From Vibrio profundi (GTDB lineage: Bacteria > Pseudomonadota > Gammaproteobacteria > Enterobacterales > Vibrionaceae), in assembly GCF_005281835.1 (NCBI RefSeq), contig NZ_RZIS01000010.1, forward strand, positions 1-64,000: a stretch of DNA of 64,000 nt, in the 5' to 3' direction. The stretch's first letter is position 1, and each line of letters begins with the position of its first letter. Below are positions 1 to 8,161 of this stretch, piece by piece. The notes under the pieces were generated by a model. The model saw only the letters and a program-made list of their open reading frames with translations, had not been told where the DNA came from and ran no database searches. The position numbers were made by a program, and so were the translations under genes.

Positions 1-109
1 CATAGCGTTGTGGACCCACCTGATTCCATGCCGAACTCAGAAGTGAAACACAATAGCGCCGATGGTAGTGTGGGGCTTCCCCATGTGAGAGTAGGACATC
101 GCCAGGCTT
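1..109 (+). rRNA. rrf: 5S ribosomal RNA, 3' part
   Basis: The window opens inside a 5S rRNA; the first few bases of the gene lie to the left. The conserved blocks CCGAACTCAGAAGTGAAA and GAGAGTAGGACATCGCCAGG are present, and the molecule ends close to the run of Ts near 108-110. It is followed by tRNA-Asp and tRNA-Trp, a distal tRNA arrangement seen in several gammaproteobacterial rRNA operons, so the rest of an rrn operon should lie upstream. Confidence 0.97.
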
Positions 110-152
110 TAAATTATGAACGACTTGCCTATGATGACAAGTAGTCCACTGC

Positions 153-229
153 GGAGTGGTAGTTCAGTTGGTTAGAATACCGGCCTGTCACGCCGGGGGT
201 CGCGGGTTCGAGTCCCGTCCACTCCGCCA
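153..229 (+). tRNA. tRNA-Asp (GTC)
   Basis: A 77-nt cloverleaf. The acceptor arms GGAGTGG and CCACTCC pair, the anticodon GTC lies at 187-189, the T arm has the GGTTCGAGTCC pattern, and the 3' CCA is encoded. It lies 43 bases after the 5S gene and is probably processed from the rRNA operon transcript. Confidence 0.98.
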
Positions 230-263
230 CTTATTCAGAGTTTCAGCTCTTAAAAACTGAGAT

Positions 264-340
<77 letters not shown>

Positions 341-346
341 TATACG

Positions 347-376
347 AAGCCTCAGTCGAAAGACTGAGGCTTTTTT
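347..376 (+). terminator. Intrinsic terminator of the rRNA-tRNA operon
   Basis: An 11-bp perfect stem, AAGCCTCAGTC pairing GACTGAGGCTT, with a GAAA tetraloop, runs directly into six Ts. This is a strong rho-independent terminator closing the 5S-tRNA-Asp-tRNA-Trp transcript. Confidence 0.95.
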
Positions 377-858
377 GCATTTGTAGCTTATGCGAAGCCA
401 TGTTGGGAGCTTGATCGCCAGCCTGGTTAAACCACTCAACCTTGCTATATTCAAGTCTTTAGCAGAAGTGCCGGAGCCTTTTCATTTCTGAAGTGTTAAT
501 AGATGATATGAAAACGCTTAGTTTCCATCCTCCTGCCTGCTCAATCCATTTTACTTTTTTGAACTTGCCATATTTGGTATCTTGGCCTGAGTTTTATCGA
601 AATTCATTAGTCTTCCTATGTATTCTCGAGTTTATCTCTAAGTTGTTTACTTATGTTAAGGCCCCAATAGAGAATGGAAGCTCTATTGGAGTCCATTTGG
701 TTATGGCTTACTAAACAAAATGTTGGAATTCAAACGTATCAGTGACACGTGAATTGATGATTGGCTCTAATTGAATGTTAGAGTCGTTACTATTTGTGAG
801 GAAGGGGCATTAAATTTTATGACCTAGTGAGAATGCGATTAATACTTGATGATTTCAT
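377..858. other. Gene-poor spacer after the rRNA operon
   Basis: About 480 AT-rich bases without a convincing gene. The only plus-strand reading frame of note is a GTG-started 73-codon frame at 493-714 with no clear ribosome site, low-complexity hydrophobic content and no family resemblance, so I do not call it. No repeat, integrase remnant or second tRNA was seen. Confidence 0.6.
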
Positions 859-2130
859 TTATCTCGCAGTCGCTGGCTCTTCGAATGGAATGAAAAGGAC
901 TCCGTCAGCGATAGAAGATGGAGAGATTAATGGTAAAGCACCAAAAGCGTATCGGATGTACTGAGGGCTATCTATTTCACTACGTTGAGCTGATGGTTGA
1001 GAGTTAAAGTCAATGAATGTATCAGGATAGCCAGACAAGAATAGATTCTGGTTTAGCGTCCCTCTTTCTGAATAGTAATCTTCTTTATCTATCTCCCAGC
1101 GTGAACTATTAGGTGTATTTGCTGCAACATGCCCTGAGTAAGTCAGTTGCATGATGCTGTATGTGGTTTCTTCAGGGTACTTTTGATTGATGGCTTCTAT
1201 TACCGATCCTTGAACTGGTATTGCATGAATGTTGTGTGCCCAAATGAATGTTTGCCCTTGTAAGTCAAACCATTCCTCTTTCAACCAGCGAATATTCTCA
1301 GCAGATTGATAGTCTGTATATGAATGCTCCAAATTGTGAATTTGGAAATGGCTATGGGCATACAAACTTTTCGCGACTTGTAACCAGAATGAAGCGAAAT
1401 CTCTAAATTCTCGCGGTCTCTTTGGATCATATGTTGGAACGGCTTCTAAGGTCTTTTGATTGGATAAAGCTTGTATGAGATTGCTTAATTGTGCAGTCAG
1501 CTTTTTGTGATCATTCGATGTGTACTTTCTGTTTGAGTACCAGGGGCACATCATGATAGGTGCTATTGATTTAATTGTACTGTAGTTAGAAGTGTCTAAA
1601 TTATTGGCTACTAAGTAACTTTCTAATTCATCAAACATGATACTGCACCCAGGGTCGCTGTTGATTCTTGAATCATAGCCAATTATTTTTAAAGACGTTC
1701 CAGTGATTGGTTGGCTATTTACGTAGTTAAAGAGCTGGGCGACTTCTTGACTAAACCTGTGGCCATACATGTAATTGGCATCAGGGCCTGTCGCTGCATC
1801 CATTAGGTCTTGCTTGCCTGTAAGAAAGTTTTGCCACGCGGCTAAGCCGTCATAGAGGCCAGCTTCAAATGCGACAAAGTCTAAGTCTCCTTCCTCATAT
1901 AATGCTCTAACCATTCTCGACTTATAACTATAGGCTTTCGAACCTTGGTGAGTAGCTTCTCCAACACCAACAAAATCATAGTCCTTGGTCACCTCTATGA
2001 AATGTGTGAGATCGGCATTTCCGTATTCGAAATCAGTACTCGCGAGGGGAGAATGCTGCAGGGTCAATTCTTCTTGTTCAGATCCACAGCCCATTAAAAA
2101 TATCAGGGTGAGTAAAGATATGTTTTTCAT
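859..2130 (-). CDS. Erythromycin esterase family lipoprotein
   Basis: This 423-residue protein has a lipoprotein signal with lipobox LMGC at residues 12-15, so the mature protein is probably membrane-anchored and periplasm-facing. The body matches the EreA/EreB-like hydrolase family: GEATHQG at about 57-63 carries the family Glu and His, FEAG lies near 88-91, and WAHNIHA in the C-terminal half supplies further conserved His residues. Family members hydrolyse the macrolide lactone or, in many environmental homologues, unknown substrates. Resistance to macrolides is therefore only a possibility. It is transcribed divergently from mepA across a 193-bp gap. No mobile element flanks it, which argues for a resident gene rather than a mobile resistance gene. 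Confidence 0.82.
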   Translation of the reverse strand: MKNISLLTLIFLMGCGSEQEELTLQHSPLASTDFEYGNADLTHFIEVTKDYDFVGVGEATHQGSKAYSYKSRMVRALYEEGDLDFVAFEAGLYDGLAAWQNFLTGKQDLMDAATGPDANYMYGHRFSQEVAQLFNYVNSQPITGTSLKIIGYDSRINSDPGCSIMFDELESYLVANNLDTSNYSTIKSIAPIMMCPWYSNRKYTSNDHKKLTAQLSNLIQALSNQKTLEAVPTYDPKRPREFRDFASFWLQVAKSLYAHSHFQIHNLEHSYTDYQSAENIRWLKEEWFDLQGQTFIWAHNIHAIPVQGSVIEAINQKYPEETTYSIMQLTYSGHVAANTPNSSRWEIDKEDYYSERGTLNQNLFLSGYPDTFIDFNSQPSAQRSEIDSPQYIRYAFGALPLISPSSIADGVLFIPFEEPATAR

Positions 2131-2292
2131 GCGGTTAGTCCTATTTATAGAATCTAACTATACTCAACGGCATGATTATGGTTTGTATTCTGTTTGTACT
2201 TAAGATTGCGACGAACAATTTAAGAGCGACGCATTTTTGCGGTGGGGTATACGTTGAATATTATTTACGTTACCAAGTAAACAATCGAACCT

Positions 2293-2304
2293 GTTACATG
2301 TAAC
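2293..2304. promoter_or_regulatory. Perfect 12-bp palindrome upstream of mepA
   Basis: GTTACATGTAAC is a perfect palindrome 20 bases upstream of the mepA start, in the divergent ereA-like/mepA spacer. It overlaps the place where a regulator could control mepA. No known operator consensus is recognised. Confidence 0.3.
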
Positions 2305-2323
2305 GATTAAACAGGGAGAATTA

Positions 2324-3154
2324 ATGAAAGTTAAATGGCACTGGTTATTTACGGTATTCATCGCTTTGATTCCATTTAAAGGCAATTCGAATGAGAACCG
2401 TTGGGAGGATATTAGAGAACCGAGCAAGTCAGCCCCCAACGCTATTGGTAGTTATGCTAATGGATGTCTACAGGGCGCCTATCCGCTACCTTTACAAGGT
2501 AGTGGATATCAGGTTGTTCGTTCTGAAAAAGGTCGCTATTTTGGACATCCTGATACGATAAGTTTTATTCAAAGGTTAGGAAACTTCGCAGAGCAAGACT
2601 TAGGAGCTGTTCTTCTCATTGCGGATATCTCTTTACCGCAAGGTGGGCGTTTTACTTACGGGCACTCGAGCCATCAAACAGGATTGGATATCGATATATG
2701 GCTCCGGCTTAGTGATCGCTTTCTTGACGTTAATGAGCTAGCCCAGGCTAAATCTGTATCAGTGCTGAATTCTAAAAAAGCGGAGATTGATGATACGCAA
2801 TGGAAAGATAAACACTTTTCTTTAGTGAAACGTGCAGCGTTTGATGAGAAAGTCACTAGAGTTTTTTTACATCCCCTGATCAAACAGAAGCTATGTGAGA
2901 GCGAAACGGCCGATAAAAGTTGGTTGAGAAAAGTGCGCCCATGGTGGGGGCATCATTCTCATATGCATGTTAGATTGAAATGTCCGGAAGGAAACTCTAG
3001 TTGTATTGAGCAAGTGCAGCCTCCCCAAGGAAGCGGCTGTGGTGACGAGCTGATGAGTTGGATCACTAAACCAACTTCGCCAAAGAAACGAGGTGAACCG
3101 CCCGTCATGCCTGCGGAATGTGCAGTAATGCTAGACAATAAAAAAGCGCCGTAA
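2324..3154 (+). CDS. mepA: Penicillin-insensitive murein endopeptidase MepA
   Basis: A 276-residue periplasmic LAS-type metallopeptidase that cuts the D-Ala-meso-DAP cross-links of peptidoglycan. It has an N-terminal signal peptide (about residues 1-22). The zinc-binding motifs of the family are visible: HSSHQTGLDIDIW near residues 114-126 and WGHHSHMHVRLKC near 209-221. Six cysteines resemble the E. coli pattern that forms disulfides. The length is close to E. coli MepA (274). The start is set by ATG at 2324 with AGGGAG seven bases upstream. The stop codon lies inside the loop of the terminator hairpin. It appears monocistronic. Confidence 0.96.
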   Translation: MKVKWHWLFTVFIALIPFKGNSNENRWEDIREPSKSAPNAIGSYANGCLQGAYPLPLQGSGYQVVRSEKGRYFGHPDTISFIQRLGNFAEQDLGAVLLIADISLPQGGRFTYGHSSHQTGLDIDIWLRLSDRFLDVNELAQAKSVSVLNSKKAEIDDTQWKDKHFSLVKRAAFDEKVTRVFLHPLIKQKLCESETADKSWLRKVRPWWGHHSHMHVRLKCPEGNSSCIEQVQPPQGSGCGDELMSWITKPTSPKKRGEPPVMPAECAVMLDNKKAP

Positions 3155-3167
3155 TGGCGCTTTTTTA
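3140..3167. terminator. Bidirectional terminator between mepA and yfhL
   Basis: An 11-bp stem, AAAAAAGCGCC pairing GGCGCTTTTTT, with loop GTAAT. U-runs follow on both strands, so it can end mepA (plus) and trhP-yfhL (minus). The mepA stop codon TAA is in the loop, and the yfhL stop codon begins two bases beyond the structure. Confidence 0.9.
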
Positions 3168-3168
3168 T

Positions 3169-3423
3169 TTAGGCTAAACCTTGAATGATGACGAACTTCT
3201 CTAGAAGCTCTTCATCTGTTTCAACGTGTTTAGGATCGGTAATGATACACTTACTAATCGGACATACAGATTGGCACGTTGGCTTATCGTAATGCCCTTT
3301 ACATTCAGTACATAGCGCTGGGTCGATTTCGTAGATTTCGTCCCCCATAGTAATTGCACCATTTGGACACTCAGGGTCACACATGTCACAATTAATGCAG
3401 CTAGCTTGAATTAGCAGAGCCAT
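3169..3423 (-). CDS. yfhL: YfhL family 4Fe-4S dicluster-type ferredoxin
   Basis: An 84-residue small electron carrier. Two cysteine clusters are seen, C-x2-C-x2-C-x3-C at the N terminus (CINCDMCDPECP) and a second in CTECKGHYDKPTCQSVCP. The extended spacing in the second set is typical of the Allochromatium-type, YfhL-like [4Fe-4S] ferredoxins. It lies two bases downstream of trhP on the same strand and must be co-transcribed. That tight pairing suggests it supplies electrons to, or works with, TrhP; this is inference. In E. coli the two genes are not adjacent. Confidence 0.93.
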   Translation of the reverse strand: MALLIQASCINCDMCDPECPNGAITMGDEIYEIDPALCTECKGHYDKPTCQSVCPISKCIITDPKHVETDEELLEKFVIIQGLA

Positions 3424-3425
3424 TA

Positions 3426-4829
3426 TTATTTACCTGAAGCGTTACGTGTATCTTGGCCTTCGCTCAAGTTACGCATTAGCAGGCCGTACTCTAGGTCTAG
3501 GTCTGCAGGTACAGGGATAAATACAAAGTGACCGTTACCCTTTGCGTCTTCTACAGCTTCAGACTTACGGTTTTCCATCACTTCCAGTTTAAAAACAACG
3601 TTACCTTTTGGTGTCATCATTTCTAAGCTGTCGCCCACTAAGAATTTGTTCTTAACTTCTACTTCTGCTAGATCACCGCGGCGTTTACCTGTGAATTCCC
3701 CAACAAATTGTTGAGTATCAGAGATAGAGTAACCGTATTCGTAGTTTTGGTACGCGTCGTGAGTGTGACGGCGTAGGAAGCCTTCAGTGTAACCACGGTG
3801 TGCTAGGCTCTCTAATGTACCCATTAGGCTTTCATCAAATGGCTTACCTGCGACAGCGTCATCGATCGCCTTACGGTAAACTTGTGCAGTACGAGCACAG
3901 TAGTAGAAAGACTTAGTACGACCTTCGATTTTCAAAGAGTGAACGCCCATCTTCGTTAGACGCTCAACGTGCTGGATTGCGCGAAGGTCTTTTGAGTTCA
4001 TGATGTAAGTGCCATGCTCATCTTCAAACGCGGCCATTTTCTCTTCAGGCTTGTGTGACTCTGAAAGAAGAACTACTTCGTCTGTTGGTTTACCTAGACC
4101 TAGCGTGTTGTCTGGACGTTCGTCTTGAACTTCTACTTCTTGAATCTCAACGCCTGTTGGATTTGCTTCAACGATCTGACCGTTCTCGTCTTCTTTTGCC
4201 GCTTCAGTTTTGTATTCCCAACGACAAGCGTTAGTGCAAGTGCCTTGGTTAGGGTCGCGCTTGTTCATGTAACCAGAAAGTAGACAACGACCAGAGTACG
4301 CCATGCAAAGTGCACCGTGAACGAAGATTTCTAGCTCTGTTTCAGGGCAGTGTTCGCGGATTTCTTCGATCTCTTCAAGTGATAGCTCACGAGATAGGAT
4401 CACACGTTCAACGCCTTGTGTTGCCCAGAATTTTACAGTTGCCCAGTTTACAGCGTTTGCTTGAACTGAAAGGTGAATAGGCATTTCAGGGAATGCTTCA
4501 CGAACCATCATGATAAGACCAGGGTCAGACATGATTAGAGCATCAGGGCCCATGTCGACTACAGGCTTAAGATCACGAATGAAAGTCTTTAACTTAGAGT
4601 TGTGCGGCTGAATATTACAAACAACGTAAAGCTTTTTGCCTTGAGCATGAGCTTCGTTGATACCAATTTGTAGGTTTTCGTGGTTGAACTCATTGTTACG
4701 AACGCGAAGGCTGTAACGCGGCTGGCCTGCATATACTGCATCTGCGCCGTAGGCAAATGCGTAACGCATGTTTTTAAGGCTTCCTGCCGGTGATAATAGT
4801 TCTGGTACAAATGGTGTTTGTGTCGTCAT
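3426..4829 (-). CDS. trhP: tRNA U34 5-hydroxylation protein TrhP (YegQ, peptidase U32 family)
   Basis: A 467-residue U32 family protein with the family signature around HGALCMAYSGRCLLSGY (about residues 168-184), followed by CTNACRWEY, whose cysteines are candidate iron-sulfur ligands. It starts MTTQTPFVPELLSPAGSL, the conserved ELLSPAG opening of the family. E. coli TrhP makes 5-hydroxyuridine at wobble position 34 of tRNA in a prephenate-dependent way; many databases still call it a collagenase-like protease. It is the first gene of a two-gene unit with yfhL. An acidic stretch at about residues 212-262, between the cysteine region and the C-terminal half, looks like a variable insertion. 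Confidence 0.92.
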   Translation of the reverse strand: MTTQTPFVPELLSPAGSLKNMRYAFAYGADAVYAGQPRYSLRVRNNEFNHENLQIGINEAHAQGKKLYVVCNIQPHNSKLKTFIRDLKPVVDMGPDALIMSDPGLIMMVREAFPEMPIHLSVQANAVNWATVKFWATQGVERVILSRELSLEEIEEIREHCPETELEIFVHGALCMAYSGRCLLSGYMNKRDPNQGTCTNACRWEYKTEAAKEDENGQIVEANPTGVEIQEVEVQDERPDNTLGLGKPTDEVVLLSESHKPEEKMAAFEDEHGTYIMNSKDLRAIQHVERLTKMGVHSLKIEGRTKSFYYCARTAQVYRKAIDDAVAGKPFDESLMGTLESLAHRGYTEGFLRRHTHDAYQNYEYGYSISDTQQFVGEFTGKRRGDLAEVEVKNKFLVGDSLEMMTPKGNVVFKLEVMENRKSEAVEDAKGNGHFVFIPVPADLDLEYGLLMRNLSEGQDTRNASGK

Positions 4830-4996
4830 TGCTTCTTTCTCTAATCTGATCTCAAGTCAGGTTGATATCACCAAGTGATATCAAAGGGGCGCAAATTTTA
4901 CGCTAAAATGAGCCTGGTTGATAGCCCTAAAGATAGCAATGATATTAAGAAGAGAGTGAAGGGACAAATAAAGAGTGGGAAATATCAGAAAATCAA

Positions 4997-5018
4997 CTCA
5001 GGTACGGGCGTACCTGAG
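4997..5018 (-). terminator. Hairpin after rdgC, possible terminator
   Basis: A perfect 10-bp inverted repeat, CTCAGGTACG pairing CGTACCTGAG, starts 15 bases past the rdgC stop. On the minus strand it is followed by a weak U-rich stretch (TTGATTTTC), so termination may be partial. Confidence 0.55.
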
Positions 5019-5033
5019 CTTTGAAATCGAACT

Positions 5034-5948
5034 TTAAGCGTTAGGCTGAGTTAATCCGCCTAATGATTCGAATAGGTTGGGCAAGAATGCGCTGAACTCA
5101 CCGCAAAGTAGTGAAAAGTCGGCATCAAAGCGTGCGGCTTGATCTTCACGAGGAATGTCGTCATTTTCATCTTTTAGGTCATCGCTGTATTTTAAGCGCT
5201 TGATACTGCCATCTTCACCAAGAATGAATTCGATGCGATCTTGCCAGTTAATCAGAAGCTTAGTGACGACTTTATTGGCTTCGATGTGGTTTTTGACCTC
5301 ATCGGCTTCTAGTTCTTGCTTCTTAACGCGAACAATACCACCATCTTCTTGAATAGATTTTAGCTCTGCTTCATCCAGCATAGTAATACCTTGAGGTGTA
5401 TCACCCGACTTAACCCACTCAGTTAGTGTTGTTTCAATCGCTTGCTCTGGAATCGCAGGAACAACAGGTAGGCTGCCCATGGTTTTACGTAGAAGTGCCA
5501 GTACATCTTCTGCTTTCTTATAGCTGCTTGCATCAACCACAATAAAGCCTTCTTTTGGCATAATAAGCGCGTATGTGAAATTGCTACGGCTAAATGCACG
5601 TGGAAGAAGATCGATGATGATGTCTTCTTTCAAACTGTCTTTTTCTTTTTTCTTCAGTGGTGTACCAGACTCAGCTTCAAGAGCTTCAACCTTAGCATTC
5701 AAAGATTCTTTGATGACTGAAGCTGGTAGCATTTTCTCTTCTTTCTTTGCACAGATAAGAATGCGGTTCTCAGAAACGTGCGTCATCATATCGCCATGTT
5801 TACCCATAGCGTGCACCCAACCAAACTTTTGCTTGTCTTGGCTGCCACAAGGCGTAAAACGGAACTCTTCGAGTTGTTTCTCTAGTTGATCTGCGTTGAA
5901 TTCGATATCGCGGTTAAAACGATAAACTAGGCAATTTTTAAACCACAT
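5034..5948 (-). CDS. rdgC: Recombination-associated protein RdgC
   Basis: A 304-residue, full-length RdgC (E. coli 303). The start MWFKNCLVYRFNRD and the segment RFTPCGSQ are characteristic. RdgC forms a ring-shaped dimer around double-stranded DNA and limits RecA filament formation. The protein acts in the cytoplasm on the nucleoid. It is divergent from phoB, with 191 bp between the two starts. The gene is followed by a hairpin and then by the start region of trhP, which reads in the same direction, but the 204-bp gap suggests separate transcription. Confidence 0.97.
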   Translation of the reverse strand: MWFKNCLVYRFNRDIEFNADQLEKQLEEFRFTPCGSQDKQKFGWVHAMGKHGDMMTHVSENRILICAKKEEKMLPASVIKESLNAKVEALEAESGTPLKKKEKDSLKEDIIIDLLPRAFSRSNFTYALIMPKEGFIVVDASSYKKAEDVLALLRKTMGSLPVVPAIPEQAIETTLTEWVKSGDTPQGITMLDEAELKSIQEDGGIVRVKKQELEADEVKNHIEANKVVTKLLINWQDRIEFILGEDGSIKRLKYSDDLKDENDDIPREDQAARFDADFSLLCGEFSAFLPNLFESLGGLTQPNA

Positions 5949-6070
5949 AATATTTCTCTTACCTTTTTAGAAGACGCTCATGATAGGAGATTTCATGGCG
6001 TTTGTCTTAGATGATATTCAAAAACTAAAAGTGAAACGTTTGAGACAGTTATATGAAAATTTGTTTTCAA

Positions 6071-6088
6071 AGGTCACAAAAGTGTCAT
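6071..6088 (+). promoter_or_regulatory. PHO-box-like repeat upstream of phoB
   Basis: Two 7-mers, AGGTCAC and GTGTCAT, separated by AAAA give the 11-bp spacing of a PhoB box (consensus CTGTCAT-N4-CTGTCAT/C). The site lies 52 bases before the phoB start, which fits autoregulation of phoBR by phosphorylated PhoB. Confidence 0.7.
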
Positions 6089-6139
6089 AATTAATGCAGA
6101 TAATGCAATGCGTTGATTAAATACAAAGGTTATTCAATT

Positions 6140-6829
6140 ATGTCGAGAAGGATTCTGGTTGTTGAAGATGAAGCGCCGATCCGTGAGATGCTGTGTTTTG
6201 TTCTTGAGCAAAAAGGGTATCAAGCAGTCGAAGCCGAAGATTATGATACGGCAGTTACTAAGCTATGCGAACCTTTCCCAGATCTAGTATTACTAGATTG
6301 GATGTTGCCTGGTGGTAGCGGCATTAACTTTATCAAGCATATGAAGCGTGAAGAGTTAACGCGAAATATCCCTGTGGTTATGCTAACGGCGCGTGGTGAA
6401 GAAGAAGACAAAGTTCGAGGCCTAGAAGTGGGTGCCGACGACTACATCACTAAGCCTTTTTCACCAAAAGAATTAGTCGCTCGTTTGAAAGCGGTTATCC
6501 GCCGCGTAACCCCAACGGCCTTGGAAGACGTGATTGATGTACAAGGGTTGAAACTTGATCCTGTATCACACCGAGTAACCGCAAGCGAAGGTCCAGTCGA
6601 TATGGGGCCGACAGAATTTAAAATGCTGCATTTCTTTATGACTCACCAAGAGCGTGTTTATAGCCGTGAACAGCTATTAAATAACGTGTGGGGAACCAAT
6701 GTTTATGTAGAAGATCGCACAGTAGACGTTCACATCAGACGTTTACGTAAAGCGTTGGAATCAGCTGGACATGACAAGTTGATCCAAACCGTGCGAGGTG
6801 CTGGCTACCGTTTCTCAACCAAAGCCTAA
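6140..6829 (+). CDS. phoB: Phosphate regulon response regulator PhoB
   Basis: A 229-residue OmpR-class response regulator, the same length as E. coli PhoB when started at ATG 6140 (MSRRILVVEDEAPIR). An in-frame upstream start at 6113 exists but lacks homology. The receiver domain spans residues 1-120, with acidic pocket E9/D10, phospho-acceptor D53 (LLDWMLPG) and Lys in TKPFSPKEL. The winged-helix DNA-binding domain occupies about 130-228, ending in VRGAGYRFS. It activates PHO-box promoters under phosphate limitation. It is followed 36 bases later by phoR and probably forms the operon phoB-phoR-pstS-like. Confidence 0.98.
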   Translation: MSRRILVVEDEAPIREMLCFVLEQKGYQAVEAEDYDTAVTKLCEPFPDLVLLDWMLPGGSGINFIKHMKREELTRNIPVVMLTARGEEEDKVRGLEVGADDYITKPFSPKELVARLKAVIRRVTPTALEDVIDVQGLKLDPVSHRVTASEGPVDMGPTEFKMLHFFMTHQERVYSREQLLNNVWGTNVYVEDRTVDVHIRRLRKALESAGHDKLIQTVRGAGYRFSTKA

Positions 6830-6865
6830 TTGAGAGCAGAGTTGTAGGCGACAACGGAGTATTGA

Positions 6866-8161
6866 ATGGTTGAAAGGTTAACCTGGAAAAAGCTGGCTTG
6901 GGAGCTGGCTTTTTTTTACGCACCTTGGGTGTTTGTAGGATGGATTTTTGGTTATATGCCGTGGTTGCTGTTAGTGGCCACGGCTTTACAGCTTGTATGG
7001 CATTTACATAACCAGATGCGTTTGTCTGCATGGTTGTGGGATGAAAAACGTCTGACACCGCCTAGCGGAACTGGGAATTGGGAATCGTTATTTAACGGGA
7101 TCTACCGTTTACAGCAGCGCCAACGTAAAAAGCGCAAAGAGCTGACGAACTTGATTCGACGTTTCCGAAATGGTGCTGAATCGTTGCCTGATGCCGTAGT
7201 TGTGTTCCGTGGTGAAGGCAATATCGTGTGGTGTAATAAATTAGCGCAACACCTTTTGGGTTTTCGCTGGCCAGATGATTCCGGTCAACCTATCTCGAAT
7301 TTGATTCGAACTCCTGATTTTATCAAGTACCTTAACCGACAAGACTTCTCTGAGCCGCTTGAAATGCCGTCGCCGCTCAACGTTGAGCGCATGCTTGAAT
7401 TACGTATTGTGCCTTACACTGAAGGCGAACACTTGATGGTAGTACGTGATGTGACTCAGCTTAAGCAGTTGGAAGGCATGCGACGTAACTTCTTTGCTAA
7501 TGTTTCTCATGAATTACGCACCCCAATGACTGTATTGCAAGGGTATTTGGAAATGACCGAAGACCCTGACATGGTGGTGGGTCCGATGTGGCCGAAAGCG
7601 CATGGTGTGATGACAGAGCAACTCAATCGCATGAATAGCTTGGTGAATCAACTTTTGACCTTGTCAAAGATTGAAGCGGCACCGATGCACGAATTGGAAG
7701 AAGTTGTGAATGTGCCGGCGATGCTAGAGGTGTTAGAGAAAGAAGCCGCGAGCTTAAGTGGTGATCAAGGGCACAAACTGAATTTCAATATTGATAACAG
7801 CTTACGTGTTCTCGCCGATGAAGATCAGCTACGCAGTGCCATTTCTAACTTAGTTTATAACGCGGTGAAGTACACTCCGGCAGGGGCTGCTGTTAATGTG
7901 CGCTGGTATCAAACCAGTCAGGGAGCATGTTTGGAAGTTTCAGATACTGGTGACGGTATTGAGCCCCAACACTTGCACCGTTTAACAGAGAGGTTTTATC
8001 GCGTTGACAAAGCGCGTTCACGAGACACTGGCGGCAGTGGTCTAGGGTTGGCGATTGTGAAACATGCGTTGACTCACCATGACTCTCATTTAGAGATACA
8101 CAGTGAAGTCGGCGTTGGTAGTACCTTTTCCTTCACTTTACCGAATCGGTTGACCGTATGA
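6866..8161 (+). CDS. phoR: Phosphate regulon sensor histidine kinase PhoR
   Basis: A 431-residue inner-membrane kinase, the length of E. coli PhoR. A hydrophobic N-terminal hairpin (about 10-48) anchors it without a large periplasmic domain. A PAS domain follows (about 90-190), then HisKA with phospho-acceptor H215 in FFANVSHELRTPM, an N box (SNLVYNAVKYTP) and G boxes (DTGDGI, GGSGLGLAIV). It phosphorylates PhoB. Phosphate status reaches it from the Pst transporter through PhoU rather than by direct sensing. Its stop overlaps the start of the next gene by four bases (ATGA), so translation is coupled. Confidence 0.98.
   Translation: MVERLTWKKLAWELAFFYAPWVFVGWIFGYMPWLLLVATALQLVWHLHNQMRLSAWLWDEKRLTPPSGTGNWESLFNGIYRLQQRQRKKRKELTNLIRRFRNGAESLPDAVVVFRGEGNIVWCNKLAQHLLGFRWPDDSGQPISNLIRTPDFIKYLNRQDFSEPLEMPSPLNVERMLELRIVPYTEGEHLMVVRDVTQLKQLEGMRRNFFANVSHELRTPMTVLQGYLEMTEDPDMVVGPMWPKAHGVMTEQLNRMNSLVNQLLTLSKIEAAPMHELEEVVNVPAMLEVLEKEAASLSGDQGHKLNFNIDNSLRVLADEDQLRSAISNLVYNAVKYTPAGAAVNVRWYQTSQGACLEVSDTGDGIEPQHLHRLTERFYRVDKARSRDTGGSGLGLAIVKHALTHHDSHLEIHSEVGVGSTFSFTLPNRLTV

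Noticed and set aside
493..714. Plus-strand GTG-started 73-codon frame
   Set aside because: No ribosome site, no family resemblance and an AT-rich spacer context; chance is the simplest explanation.
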